From NCBI GenBank assembly GCA_001604565.1, contig LVBV01000014.1, positions 1 to 34,323 of the forward strand: 34,323 bases of DNA, given 5' to 3'. The notes below the pieces were generated by a model. The model made no database searches. It was not told where the DNA came from and saw nothing but the letters and a program-made list of their open reading frames with translations. Positions 16,336 to 27,044 of this stretch are shown here, piece by piece. Position 1 is the first letter of the stretch; the number at the start of each line of letters is the position of its first letter. This DNA comes from Puniceicoccales bacterium Verruco_01. Lineage in GTDB: Bacteria; Verrucomicrobiota; Verrucomicrobiia; Opitutales; Oceanipulchritudinaceae. Made by a program: the position numbers and the translations under genes.

Positions 16336-16608
16336 CGGGCTGCTGAAAAAGGCCGCGGTGTACGCCGCTGCGTTCTATAGACGCCTTTCCGCAAGGCGGC
16401 TTTGGACAGGCTGGGCTAGCAGAGCTGCGTCCAAAGCGAACACGGCGGAAGGCGTCTTGAAACGCAACCCGAAGGGCAACCGCTCTTTGCGACTCCAGCG
16501 GCGTTGGCATCGCGGGCAGGGTCATGGACCTGGCCTACGCGATGCCTCCTTGCTGGCAGGTACAAAAGAGCTGGTTGCGGCACGCACCGGGACTTTTTCA
16601 GCAGCCTG
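16336..16608. mobile_element. MITE-like element of 273 bp with 16-bp terminal inverted repeats
   Basis: The ends are CGGGCTGCTGAAAAAG (16336-16351) and CTTTTTCAGCAGCCTG (16593-16608), inverse complements with one mismatch; CCGCGGTG/CACCGGG continue the similarity inside. Nested inverted pairs occur inside, such as GACGCCTTTCCGC with GCGGAAGGCGTC, CTTTGGAC with GTCCAAAG, and GGCATCGCG with CGCGATGCC. No transposase reading frame is present and no clear target-site duplication was found. It is either a MITE or the collapsed remnant of an IS whose ends resemble the GCTGNTGAAAAAG class. It occupies most of the 504-nt gap between rpmJ and pstS. Confidence 0.7.
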
Positions 16609-16684
16609 TTAAGGGCGGCAGCGGCTTCCTCTTTTGCGGGACGGTTTGTCCATGTTGTCGGCCCCCGGCCCCTCGTCACCAAAA

Positions 16685-16700
16685 TGTCACAAATGTGACG
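16685..16700. promoter_or_regulatory. Palindromic operator candidate upstream of pstS
   Basis: GTCACAAATGTGAC at 16686-16699 is a perfect palindrome about its centre apart from the AA core orientation (GTCACA / TGTGAC). It ends 76 nt before the pstS ATG. The same sequence, 13 of 14 bases on the opposite strand, occurs at 30631-30644 in front of the unknown secreted gene. It is not the direct-repeat layout of an E. coli Pho box. Confidence 0.5.
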
Positions 16701-16775
16701 CCGTTCCGTTTCAGCGGCCACGGAATATTGTGCCGGTCCGATTCAAATCGAACTTTTCCAAACAAGACAAAACCT

Positions 16776-17594
16776 ATGTTACGCAAAATCGCATCCGTCG
16801 CCGTGGCTCTCGCCGCCCTGACCGTGACCGCCTCGGCAGAACAAACGCTCGTCATCAAAGGTTCCGACACCCTTGGTGCCAAGCTCGTACCGCAACTGAA
16901 GGAACAGTTCCGCGTCGCTCACCCCGACGTGAATTTCGAGATCGCCGCGGAGGGCTCCTCCACAGGCATCAGCGCGATCATCTCCTCCACGGCGGACATT
17001 GGCATGTCCAGCCGCCCGGTGAGCAGCCAGGAACTCGCCCAGGCCAAGGCCAACGGCGTGGACATGAAGAGCATCGTGGTCGCCTTCGACGGCATCGCCG
17101 TGATCGTGAACAAAGCGAACCCGATCGACGAACTCTCGCTCGACCAGGTGCGCCAGATCTTCACCGGGCAGGTCGAGGACTGGACCGCTGTCGGCGGCAT
17201 GCCGGGAGCGATCTCCGTTTACACGCGCAACACCGCCTCGGGCACGTACAAGGATTTCCAGAAGATGGCAATGCACTCCGAGGACTATGCGACCAGCTCC
17301 CAGAAGATGGCAGGCAACGAACAGATTGCCTCCGAGGTCTCCAAGAACCCGAACGGCATCGGCTACGTGGGCCTGGCCTACGTCGATATGCCGGGCGTCA
17401 AGGTGATCCGCGTGAACGGCAGCCTGCCTTCAAAGAAATCCATCCGCGAAGGCAAGTATCCTTACGCCCGCGAGACCTATTACCTCATCAACGCCAACAA
17501 ACCCAATCCGCTGGCGCAGAAGTTCATCGACTTCACTCTGAGCGACGAGGGACAGAAGATTGTTGACGCCGTGCACTTCGTTCCCATCCGCTAG
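16776..17594 (+). CDS. pstS: Phosphate ABC transporter substrate-binding protein PstS
   Basis: A 272-residue periplasmic phosphate-binding protein. A Sec signal peptide (IASVAVALAALTVTASA) is followed by EQTLVIKGSDTLGAKLVPQL. Phosphate-binding segments are visible: KGSDT, EGSSTGISAI, SSRPVS and RNTASGTYKDF. It belongs to the shorter PstS class of about 270 residues. It captures phosphate for PstCAB. It is the first gene of the pst operon, preceded by a palindrome and a MITE-like element, and followed after 49 nt by pstC. There is no Shine-Dalgarno site before ATG 16776. Confidence 0.95.
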   Translation: MLRKIASVAVALAALTVTASAEQTLVIKGSDTLGAKLVPQLKEQFRVAHPDVNFEIAAEGSSTGISAIISSTADIGMSSRPVSSQELAQAKANGVDMKSIVVAFDGIAVIVNKANPIDELSLDQVRQIFTGQVEDWTAVGGMPGAISVYTRNTASGTYKDFQKMAMHSEDYATSSQKMAGNEQIASEVSKNPNGIGYVGLAYVDMPGVKVIRVNGSLPSKKSIREGKYPYARETYYLINANKPNPLAQKFIDFTLSDEGQKIVDAVHFVPIR

Positions 17595-17643
17595 TGCCGG
17601 GCACTATTACCGTCCCCTCGCATTGCACCCAAGATAGAAACCG

Positions 17644-19203
17644 ATGAGCAACATCCCGGAGGATGGTGATCCGAATTGTGTGAATCAGGCGCCTGCCCCG
17701 ACGAACGGCAAGTTCCGGAGCAGGCGCCTGCACCTTTTCGGACTGGACAGCGACGACATCGTGCGCGCCTTCTTCGGCGGCAACGCGACGATCGCGATCA
17801 TCGTGCTGGGCCTCATCATTTTCTTCCTCTTTCGGGAGGGCGCGGGCTTCTTCGGCCAGAACGGGGCGGAATTGAACCTCTACCGCAAGAGCGGTCTGGA
17901 ATACGCCGACTACATGCGCGTGCAGACCGACGCGTTCTTCGATCTTTCCAAGTATCTGACGAGCATCGAATCCGAGGAACTGACCACCCTCGTCAAGAAG
18001 GACGGCCTCCCCTTCCGCGAGGCGAAGGAGCGCACCGCCGCTCTCCACACCTTCACCGACGACCTGCGGATGAGCATCGGCCCCATGAAGGCGCTGATGG
18101 ACAAACAGGTGGCCGAGGCCATCGCCATCCGCAACGACTTCAAACTTCATCCCGACTCCGCCGAACTCATCGCCCGCCGCACGGCTCTACTGGCCTCGCG
18201 GGACGAATTCCACCGGCTGAACGAGGACTTGCGAACGCACGTCTCGGCGGTTCTGGCGAACCTTCCGGAGGCGGACAAGCGCTTTGCCCGCCGCATCGAA
18301 AAATTCCGCGGCATGGCCGAGAACTACATCTCCGCCAGCCGCCGCACCGACCGCGCGCTCGACGCGTGGAATCCCGACAAGCCGGTCCATTTCTTCGCGC
18401 GGCTCACCTCCTTTCTCTTTGGCCGCAACTGGATCACCAACAGCTATTATCAGGACTGGTACGGCGTCCTGCCGCTTCTCTACGGATCGGTGCTGGTCTC
18501 GGTCATCGCGCTCTTCTTCGCCGTGCCCTTCGGCATCGCGGGGGCGATCTACGTGAACCAGTTCGCAAGCGTCTGGGAACAACGCCTCATCAAGCCCTAC
18601 ATCGAGTTCATCTCGGCCATTCCCTCGGTCGTCATCGGATTCTTCGGCGTCATCGTGTGGGGCCAGTTCGTCCGCGACGCCTCGCACTGGGAGATTCTCT
18701 CGTGGATTCCCGGCTTTCCGATTTCCGAGAGGCTCAACGCCTTCACCGCGGGCACGCTTTTGGCCATCATGGCGATCCCGACCATTTTCACTCTGGCGGA
18801 GGACGCCCTGAACAACGTCCCGAAAGCCTTCACCGAGGCTTCCTACGCCGTCGGCGCGACAAAACTCCAAACGACCTCCCGCATCATCGTTCCGACAGCG
18901 ATGTCCGGGATGATCTCGGCGGTGCTGCTGGGCTTCGGGCGCGTCATCGGCGAGACGATGGTGGTCCTGCTCTGCGCGGGCAACCGCATCGAGATGCCGC
19001 CGCTCTCGGACGGTCTGGCGGCCTGCTTCAAGCCCGTCCACACCATGACCGGCATCGTGGCGCAGGAGATGGGCGAGGTCGTCCCCGGCAGCACACACTA
19101 CCGCGCGCTGTTTCTGGTCGGCACGCTCCTGTTCTTCATTTCGCTCGCCATCAACTACGTCGCGCAGAAGATCCTGCGCCGCTACAGCATTTCGGAGAGA
19201 TAG
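17644..19203 (+). CDS. pstC: Phosphate ABC transporter permease PstC with large periplasmic insertion
   Basis: A 519-residue permease, against about 320 in E. coli. TM1 is near residues 47-66 (ATIAIIVLGLIIFFLF). About 200 hydrophilic, helix-rich residues follow (70-268) before the canonical core resumes with YGVLPLLYGSVLVSVIALFF. The core carries the expected permease features, including PSVVIGFFG, the EAA-type loop (EASYAVGATKLQTTSRIIVPTA) and GRVIGETMVVLL. The inserted region has no hydrophobic segment and should face the periplasm. It forms the membrane channel with PstA. Long PstC forms exist in other bacteria, but this insertion is not one I can assign to a named domain. pstA starts 6 nt after the stop codon. 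Confidence 0.94.
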   Translation: MSNIPEDGDPNCVNQAPAPTNGKFRSRRLHLFGLDSDDIVRAFFGGNATIAIIVLGLIIFFLFREGAGFFGQNGAELNLYRKSGLEYADYMRVQTDAFFDLSKYLTSIESEELTTLVKKDGLPFREAKERTAALHTFTDDLRMSIGPMKALMDKQVAEAIAIRNDFKLHPDSAELIARRTALLASRDEFHRLNEDLRTHVSAVLANLPEADKRFARRIEKFRGMAENYISASRRTDRALDAWNPDKPVHFFARLTSFLFGRNWITNSYYQDWYGVLPLLYGSVLVSVIALFFAVPFGIAGAIYVNQFASVWEQRLIKPYIEFISAIPSVVIGFFGVIVWGQFVRDASHWEILSWIPGFPISERLNAFTAGTLLAIMAIPTIFTLAEDALNNVPKAFTEASYAVGATKLQTTSRIIVPTAMSGMISAVLLGFGRVIGETMVVLLCAGNRIEMPPLSDGLAACFKPVHTMTGIVAQEMGEVVPGSTHYRALFLVGTLLFFISLAINYVAQKILRRYSISER

Positions 19204-19209
19204 GCGCCC

Positions 19210-20262
19210 ATGGAAAATAGAACTGGAAAAGGCACCTTCCGCCACAACCCGAAGAGCTGGTCGCACCGCCGCGAGCGCATCGTTCTGGCGTCGCTGCGCC
19301 TGATGACCTATTTCGTCATCTTCTGCGCGGCCTTCCTCTTCCTCGACATCATCGTCAAGGGAACGCCCACGGTATTTTCCACCCACTTCCCGTTCGTGAA
19401 CGTTGAGTTTCTGACGGGCAGCCCGGAGACGCTCCACGTCTTCGAGTGGAACGGATCGCACATAGAGCTGGCCGACAACGATTTTCGCACCTGGGCCGCC
19501 GCGAACGGCGTCGATGCGGCCACCTTCAAGGACGCCACCTACGCTTATTCCGGCGGCGGCATCCTTCCGGCGATCCTCGGGACGATCCTGCTCGTCGCCG
19601 GGTCCATGGTCATCGCGCTCTTTCTCGGCATCCTTTCCGCCATTTACCTAAGCGAATATGCGCGGGACACGGCCTTCATCCGCATGATCCGCCTTTCCAT
19701 CGTGAACCTCGCGGGCGTGCCCAGCATCGTCTTCGGCCTCTTCGGAATGGGGATGTTCGTCCTTTTCTTCGGATGGGGCGTGTCGCTGCTCGCGGGCTGG
19801 TTCACGCTGGCCTTCATGGTGCTGCCCATCGTTATCACCGCCAGCGAGGCGAGCCTGCGCGCCGTGCCCAAGGGCTTCCGCGAGGGCGCTCTGGCGCTTG
19901 GCGCCACCAAGTGGCAGACGATCCGCACGAACGTCCTACCCTACGCGATGCCCGGCATCCTCACCTCGTCCATTCTTTCCATCGCGCGCGTCGCGGGAGA
20001 GACGGCGCCCATCATGTTCACGGCGGCCTACGCCATGCGCGACAAGATGCCCTGGCAGGTGGACTCGCTCTGGGGATTTTTCCAGCAGGGCGTGATGGCC
20101 CTGCCCTACCACATCTACGTGGTCAGTTCCAAGATCCCGCAGAACGACTACACCGCGCGCATGCAGTACGGCACGGCCCTGGTCTTCATGATCCTCGTGA
20201 CGGCGATCACGATGCTCTCCATTTTCATGCGGCAGAAGGCCCGAAAGAAATACAGATGGTAA
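19210..20262 (+). CDS. pstA: Phosphate ABC transporter permease PstA
   Basis: A 350-residue membrane permease. After TM1 ([16 protein letters not shown]) there is a moderate periplasmic stretch (about residues 50-110) longer than in E. coli PstA, then [19 protein letters not shown] and four more membrane segments. The EAA-type loop is [23 protein letters not shown]-like and is followed by [15 protein letters not shown], typical of PstA. It partners PstC in the phosphate channel. Its stop codon overlaps the pstB start as ATGGTAA. Confidence 0.96.
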   Translation: MENRTGKGTFRHNPKSWSHRRERIVLASLRLMTYFVIFCAAFLFLDIIVKGTPTVFSTHFPFVNVEFLTGSPETLHVFEWNGSHIELADNDFRTWAAANGVDAATFKDATYAYSGGGILPAILGTILLVAGSMVIALFLGILSAIYLSEYARDTAFIRMIRLSIVNLAGVPSIVFGLFGMGMFVLFFGWGVSLLAGWFTLAFMVLPIVITASEASLRAVPKGFREGALALGATKWQTIRTNVLPYAMPGILTSSILSIARVAGETAPIMFTAAYAMRDKMPWQVDSLWGFFQQGVMALPYHIYVVSSKIPQNDYTARMQYGTALVFMILVTAITMLSIFMRQKARKKYRW

Positions 20263-21110
20263 CCTCCGCAACACTTTTTCCCAGCATGGAACCCAACGCA
20301 TCCCTTTCACGACCCGTCCCGCGCCACAGAAGCGCGGAGGAGAAGACCGGCACGGGCCGGACGGTCATCGAGGTGAAGAACCTCGACTTCTTCTACAGCG
20401 ACAAGCAGGCCTTGCACGGCATCTCCCTCGACGTGTACGAGAACGAGGTGACGGCCTTCATCGGGCCCTCCGGCTGCGGCAAATCGACCTTGCTGCGATG
20501 CATGAACCGGATGAACGACCTCATCGTCGGGGCGAAGGCTCGCGGCGAAATCCTCATCAACGGCGAGGACATCTACGGGAGCGAGGTCGATGTCATCGAA
20601 CTGCGCAAACACGTGGGCATGGTGTTCCAGAAGTCGAACCCCTTCCCGATGTCGATCTACGACAACATCACCTACGGTCTCAAAATCCACGGACGCAAGA
20701 ACAAGCGCGAACAGGACGAGGCCGTGGAAAAGAGCCTGCGAGGAGCCGCCCTGTGGGACGAGGTGAAGGACCGCCTGCACGAGAGCGGTCTCTCCCTTTC
20801 CGGAGGCCAGCAGCAGCGCCTCTGCATCGCAAGGGCCATCGCCGTGGAGCCGGAGATCCTCCTCATGGACGAGCCCTGTTCCGCGCTGGACCCCATCGCC
20901 ACGGCTCGCGTGGAGGAATTGATCCACGCCCTCAAAAAGGATTTCACAATCGTGATCGTTACCCACAACATGCAGCAGGCGGCACGCGTGTCGGACCGCA
21001 CGGCCTTCTTCTTCATGGGGAAGCTGATCGAATACAACGACACCGAGCACATCTTCCTCAACCCCTCCGACGCGCAGACCGAGGCCTACGTCTCGGGCCG
21101 CTTCGGCTAG
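20256..21110 (+). CDS. pstB: Phosphate ABC transporter ATPase PstB
   Basis: A 284-residue ATPase that powers PstCA. Walker [11 protein letters not shown]-loop [16 protein letters not shown], signature [14 protein letters not shown], Walker [14 protein letters not shown] and the switch His in VTHNMQQ are all intact. The C-terminus [16 protein letters not shown] is the normal end of the family. ATG 20256 overlaps pstA; the first 30 or so residues before [11 protein letters not shown] are not conserved, so ATG 20286 is possible. The frame is open far upstream inside pstA, but that is antiphase coding shadow. The TAG stop codon (21108-21110) overlaps the left end of a MITE-like element. Confidence 0.97.
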   Translation: MVTSATLFPSMEPNASLSRPVPRHRSAEEKTGTGRTVIEVKNLDFFYSDKQALHGISLDVYENEVTAFIGPSGCGKSTLLRCMNRMNDLIVGAKARGEILINGEDIYGSEVDVIELRKHVGMVFQKSNPFPMSIYDNITYGLKIHGRKNKREQDEAVEKSLRGAALWDEVKDRLHESGLSLSGGQQQRLCIARAIAVEPEILLMDEPCSALDPIATARVEELIHALKKDFTIVIVTHNMQQAARVSDRTAFFFMGKLIEYNDTEHIFLNPSDAQTEAYVSGRFG

Positions 21111-21296
21111 AGCTTATTTCCCTTATATGACAGCATCAGGCAGACGCAGAAACGAACTCTCGGCAAGGCGCGCGAATCCATGCGGGCCGCAGCCCGTGTG
21201 GATTCACGGAACGCCGCAGGAGTCCGTTTCCGCGCCTGTCCGCAGGATGTGGCCTCAGCCTCACCTGATTGCCGCCAGATAAAGGAAATAAGCTCT
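21109..21296. mobile_element. MITE-like element of 188 bp with 18-bp terminal inverted repeats
   Basis: The ends are AGAGCTTATTTCCCTTAT (21109-21126) and its inverse complement with one mismatch (21279-21296). Inside is a strong hairpin around GAATCCATGCGGGC / CCCGTGTGGATTC (about 21173-21206), and weaker outer pairing (AGGCAGACGCAGAAACGAACTC with the 21220-21240 region). Nothing in it codes for a transposase. No clear target duplication was found. Its first two bases form part of the pstB stop codon, and it separates pstB from phoU. Confidence 0.7.
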
Positions 21297-21336
21297 TAAC
21301 CCAGCCCGTCCGGCAACTCCCTTTCACAGGCCAGTC

Positions 21337-22020
21337 ATGAAACGATTCTTCCACAGCGAGCTCGAACAGTTCCGTTCCAACCTCCTGCTCATGGGCGAGC
21401 GGTGCATCGAGATCGTGCGACTTTCCACGCGCGCGCTCCTTGAGGCCGACGTGTCCCTCGCCCGCGCGGCGAAAGAAAAGGACGACGCGATCGACGAGCT
21501 GGAGCTCATGATCGACGCGGAGGCCATCCGCTACATCTCCATGCGCGCCCCGGTGGCGAGGGACCTGCGCCTGCTCGTCATGGGAATGAAGGCGGCGCAC
21601 GACCTCGAAAGGGTCGGCGACGAGGCCACGAGCATCGCGCGCCGCGTGATCAAGCTGGACGCGGGCCTCCCGGTGAAGGAGTTTTACGCGATCCCGCAGA
21701 TGACAACCCTCACGCTCGAAATGCTGCGCGACTCCATCGACAGCCTGATCGACGGCGACGCGGAGAAGGCCATCGGCATCCCGATGCGCGACAAGGAGAT
21801 CGACCGCCTGAATAAGGCCAATTTCGCGGACATCGCCGGTCGCATCCGGCAGGACGGCTCCGCCGTGGACTCCGGCATCGACCTCATCTTCATTTCCAAG
21901 AGCCTGGAGCGCATCGCCGACCATGCCTCGAACATCTCCGAGGAGGTCGTCTATCTCTACAAGGCCGAGGACATCCGCCATTCCAGCATCGTCAAGGAAG
22001 GCAAGGGCGACCCCCGATAG
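21337..22020 (+). CDS. phoU: PhoU, phosphate signalling and Pst regulator
   Basis: A 227-residue protein of two three-helix bundles. Typical metal-binding acidic motifs appear in both halves (EKDDAIDELELMIDAEAIRY and RDKEIDRLNKANF). AHDLERVGDEATSIARRV and SLERIADHASNISEEVVYL are the family E/DxxxD repeats. PhoU links Pst transporter state to the PhoR/PhoB two-component system. No phoR or phoB lies in the window. ACAGG precedes ATG 21337. It is separated from pstB by 226 nt that is largely the MITE-like element. Confidence 0.95.
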   Translation: MKRFFHSELEQFRSNLLLMGERCIEIVRLSTRALLEADVSLARAAKEKDDAIDELELMIDAEAIRYISMRAPVARDLRLLVMGMKAAHDLERVGDEATSIARRVIKLDAGLPVKEFYAIPQMTTLTLEMLRDSIDSLIDGDAEKAIGIPMRDKEIDRLNKANFADIAGRIRQDGSAVDSGIDLIFISKSLERIADHASNISEEVVYLYKAEDIRHSSIVKEGKGDPR

Positions 22021-22187
22021 CCGCCTGTTGCAGGACGGACGCCCGGCAGCGCGGATCGGCTGGCGGTGAATCATTCGGCGGGGAACATTTCCCCTCCGCG
22101 GAAGCTCATGCATGGTGCGGATTTTGAAAATGGAGCCGTCATTTGATTTCGACGATGCGACGGCCTATCTTTCCCCCGCATCTCATC

Positions 22188-22496
22188 ATGACGGAAGCAC
22201 TCTCTGAACAGAATCCCCATGGCGCCGTGGAACTCTCCGAACGGGAATTTCACGACGTTTATTCGCTTCTGCGCATCTGTCTGACAGCGGAGATGGGCCT
22301 CGACGAAAAGGCCGTGGCCGACGGGAAGGAACTTCTGGAATCCTGCGAGCGCATCCTTCTTGCCCGGAAGGACAATTCCACTCTCGTCTCGGACATGAAG
22401 CGCGGTTTCGTCCCTCTCTTTGAAAGACTGATGCGCGCGGGGACAAGCCCTGTGATCACCGAGGCGGGCAAGGTGTACCGCGTGGAATTTCAGTAG
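22188..22496 (+). CDS. Small conserved-looking protein of unknown function
   Basis: A 102-residue acidic, probably all-helical cytoplasmic protein with no signal peptide or membrane segment. I do not recognise a family. The sequence contains VELSEREFHDVYSLLRICL, AVADGKELLESCERILLARK and a C-terminal beta-like TEAGKVYRVEF. ATG 22188 is preferred over an upstream in-frame start at 22143 because the extra residues (RRPIFPPHLI) look non-coding. There is no Shine-Dalgarno site. It lies between phoU and a nucleotidyltransferase gene on the same strand, but gaps of 167 and 78 nt give no strong operon signal. Confidence 0.55.
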   Translation: MTEALSEQNPHGAVELSEREFHDVYSLLRICLTAEMGLDEKAVADGKELLESCERILLARKDNSTLVSDMKRGFVPLFERLMRAGTSPVITEAGKVYRVEFQ

Positions 22497-22574
22497 CGGG
22501 CGAAACGTTGCGCAGTCTTGTCGGCGGGCGAAATCCACAATACATACGCTCTCTCACTTCTTCTCTCTCCACCC

Positions 22575-23519
22575 ATGATCCCTTCCGGAAACAATGCGAT
22601 CGCGTCCGTTGCGCCCACTCTCGTGGTGCTGGCGGCGGGCATGGGCAGCCGTTTCGGCTCCCTCAAACAGGTCGCGGGGCTTGGTCCCGCGGGCGAGACG
22701 GTTCTCGAATACTCCGTCTATGACGCGATCCGCGCCGGCTTTTCCAAAGTGGTGTTTGTCATCCGGAAGGATTTTGAAACGCTCTTCCGCGAAAACGTGG
22801 GGGCGAAGTTCGAAAAGAGAATCGACACGGCGTACGCCTTTCAGGATCTGACGGATCTGCCGGAGCCCTTCCGCACCCCGGCGGGGCGCACCAAACCCTG
22901 GGGCACGGCGCACGCCGTCCTCGCGGCGCGCACTCAGGTGAAAGCCCCCTTCGCCGTCATCAACGCGGACGATTTCTACGGGGCCGATTCTTTCGTGCAA
23001 CTGGCCCATTTCCTTAAGGCCGTTCCCTTGGGTGGAACGACCCCGGCGGAATTCTGCATGGTGGCGTACGAACTTGGCCGCACGCTGTCGGTCAACGGCA
23101 CGGTCTCGCGCGGGATCTGCCGCGTGGGAGCCGACGGCACCCTTCTTTCCATCACCGAGCGCGAGAAAATCCGCGCCGGGGCCGCCGGCCCGGAAGCGCA
23201 GGGAGAAAATCGTTGGGAACCTCTTGATCCTACGACTCCAGTGTCGATGAACATGATGGGATTCACTCCGGCACTTTTCGCGATGCTGGCGGAACGTTTC
23301 CGGGTGTTTCTCGCCGCCCGCGGCACCGAAATGTCCTCGGAATGCTATCTGCCCGAATCCATCACCCACATTATCGGCAAGGGACTGGCAAACGTGCGAG
23401 TCCTCAGGACAAGCGGTGACTGGATGGGGATCACCTACGCAAACGACAAGGCGGATTTCTCGCAAAGAATTTCTGAAAAAATCAGGCTTGGCGAATATCC
23501 GGCGCCTCTCTGGATCTGA
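22575..23519 (+). CDS. NDP-sugar pyrophosphorylase-like nucleotidyltransferase
   Basis: A 314-residue cytoplasmic enzyme of the sugar-phosphate nucleotidyltransferase superfamily. The N-terminal LVVLAAGMGSRFGSLKQV is the nucleotide-binding LAAGxGxRxG-KQ signature. WGTAHAVLAA and the metal-binding NADDFYG follow. The C-terminal part lacks the left-handed beta-helix acyltransferase repeats of GlmU. It should couple a sugar- or alcohol-phosphate to NTP, but the substrate cannot be told. No sugar-modifying or lipopolysaccharide genes are adjacent. ATG 22575 is 13 residues before the conserved core. Confidence 0.8.
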   Translation: MIPSGNNAIASVAPTLVVLAAGMGSRFGSLKQVAGLGPAGETVLEYSVYDAIRAGFSKVVFVIRKDFETLFRENVGAKFEKRIDTAYAFQDLTDLPEPFRTPAGRTKPWGTAHAVLAARTQVKAPFAVINADDFYGADSFVQLAHFLKAVPLGGTTPAEFCMVAYELGRTLSVNGTVSRGICRVGADGTLLSITEREKIRAGAAGPEAQGENRWEPLDPTTPVSMNMMGFTPALFAMLAERFRVFLAARGTEMSSECYLPESITHIIGKGLANVRVLRTSGDWMGITYANDKADFSQRISEKIRLGEYPAPLWI

Positions 23520-23551
23520 TCAAACGGGGAAGTCCCCGACAGCGAGACAGA

Positions 23552-26239
<2,688 letters not shown>

Positions 26240-26246
26240 GGCGTGT

Positions 26247-26996
26247 TTACGCCGCGCCGTTCATGAGCGCCTTCATCCGGCGAACGGCCTCGTCCACGCC
26301 CGTGAAGAGCGCGCGGGAAACGATGCTGTGCCCGATGTTGAGCTCGTGCAGGCCGTCGAGAGCCGTAATGTCGGCAATGTTCACGTAGTTGATGCCGTGG
26401 CCCGCGTTGACGGTGAGGCCGAGGTTTCGCGCGAGCTTCACCGCCGCCGAGAGCCGCGCCAGTTCCGCCTCCCTTGCCACGGGCTTGTGCCAGGCGTTGG
26501 AAAAGGCACCGGTGTGCAGCTCGATGAAGGGGGCATTCACCGCCGCTGCCGCGCGCACCTGAGCCTCGTCCGGGTCGATGAAGAGGCTGACGATCACGCC
26601 CGCGTTGCCCAAGCGCTCCACAAAAGACGCCACGCGCGCCGTCTGACCGGCCACGTCCAGACCGCCTTCCGTCGTCACCTCGGCCCGGTTTTCGGGCACG
26701 ATGCAGGCAAAGTCCGGCACCACGTCCAGCGCCACGGCCAGCACCGCCTCGCTGCACGCCATTTCCAGATTCAGGCGCGTGGCGATGGAAGCGCGCAGGC
26801 GGCGGATGTCCTCCTCCTGCATGTGGCGGCGGTCCTCGCGCAGGTGCACTGTGATGCCGTCCGCCCCGGCGCGTTCCGCGGCCAGAGCCCAAGCGAGGGG
26901 ATCGGGTTCCACGACGCCGCCGCAGACCCTTCCCGCATCGCGGTAGCGCGCCTGCCGGATGGTGGCGACGTGGTCGATGTTCACGCCCAATAGCAT
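26247..26996 (-). CDS. pdxJ: Pyridoxine 5'-phosphate synthase
   Basis: Condenses 1-deoxyxylulose 5-phosphate with 3-amino-2-oxopropyl phosphate in the DXP-dependent pyridoxal phosphate pathway. It has 249 residues. The core shows LGVNIDHVATIRQARY, GADGITVHLREDRRHM, the catalytic region NLEMA, and C-terminal NAGHGINYVNI and ELNIGHSIVSRAL. AGGAAG lies 6 nt before ATG 26996, which decides this start over the ATG 15 nt upstream. pdxA and other pathway genes are not in the window. Confidence 0.97.
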   Translation of the reverse strand: MLLGVNIDHVATIRQARYRDAGRVCGGVVEPDPLAWALAAERAGADGITVHLREDRRHMQEEDIRRLRASIATRLNLEMACSEAVLAVALDVVPDFACIVPENRAEVTTEGGLDVAGQTARVASFVERLGNAGVIVSLFIDPDEAQVRAAAAVNAPFIELHTGAFSNAWHKPVAREAELARLSAAVKLARNLGLTVNAGHGINYVNIADITALDGLHELNIGHSIVSRALFTGVDEAVRRMKALMNGAA

Positions 26997-27044
26997 TTTT
27001 TCTTCCTGCATGATGCGAAAACGGAAGGCTCCGGCAGCCCTCTT

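Noticed and set aside
16336..16608. Short open frames inside the MITE-like element
   Set aside because: No transposase motif or conserved residues; frames span the inverted repeats and run into rpmJ and pstS upstream sequence.
16685..16700. The pstS palindrome as an E. coli-type Pho box or CRP site
   Set aside because: Pho boxes are direct repeats of a CTGTCAT-like unit, and CRP sites have TGTGA outward of TCACA with a 6-nt spacer; here the half-sites are in the opposite order with a 2-nt spacer.
17676..19461. Long frames on both strands overlapping pstC
   Set aside because: PstC has membrane helices and permease motifs; the others are low-complexity Arg/His-rich and are antiphase shadows.
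19446..20255. Upstream extension of the pstB frame through pstA
   Set aside because: The extra 270 residues are Arg/His/Pro-rich and overlap pstA, while the PstB family starts close to 20256-20286.
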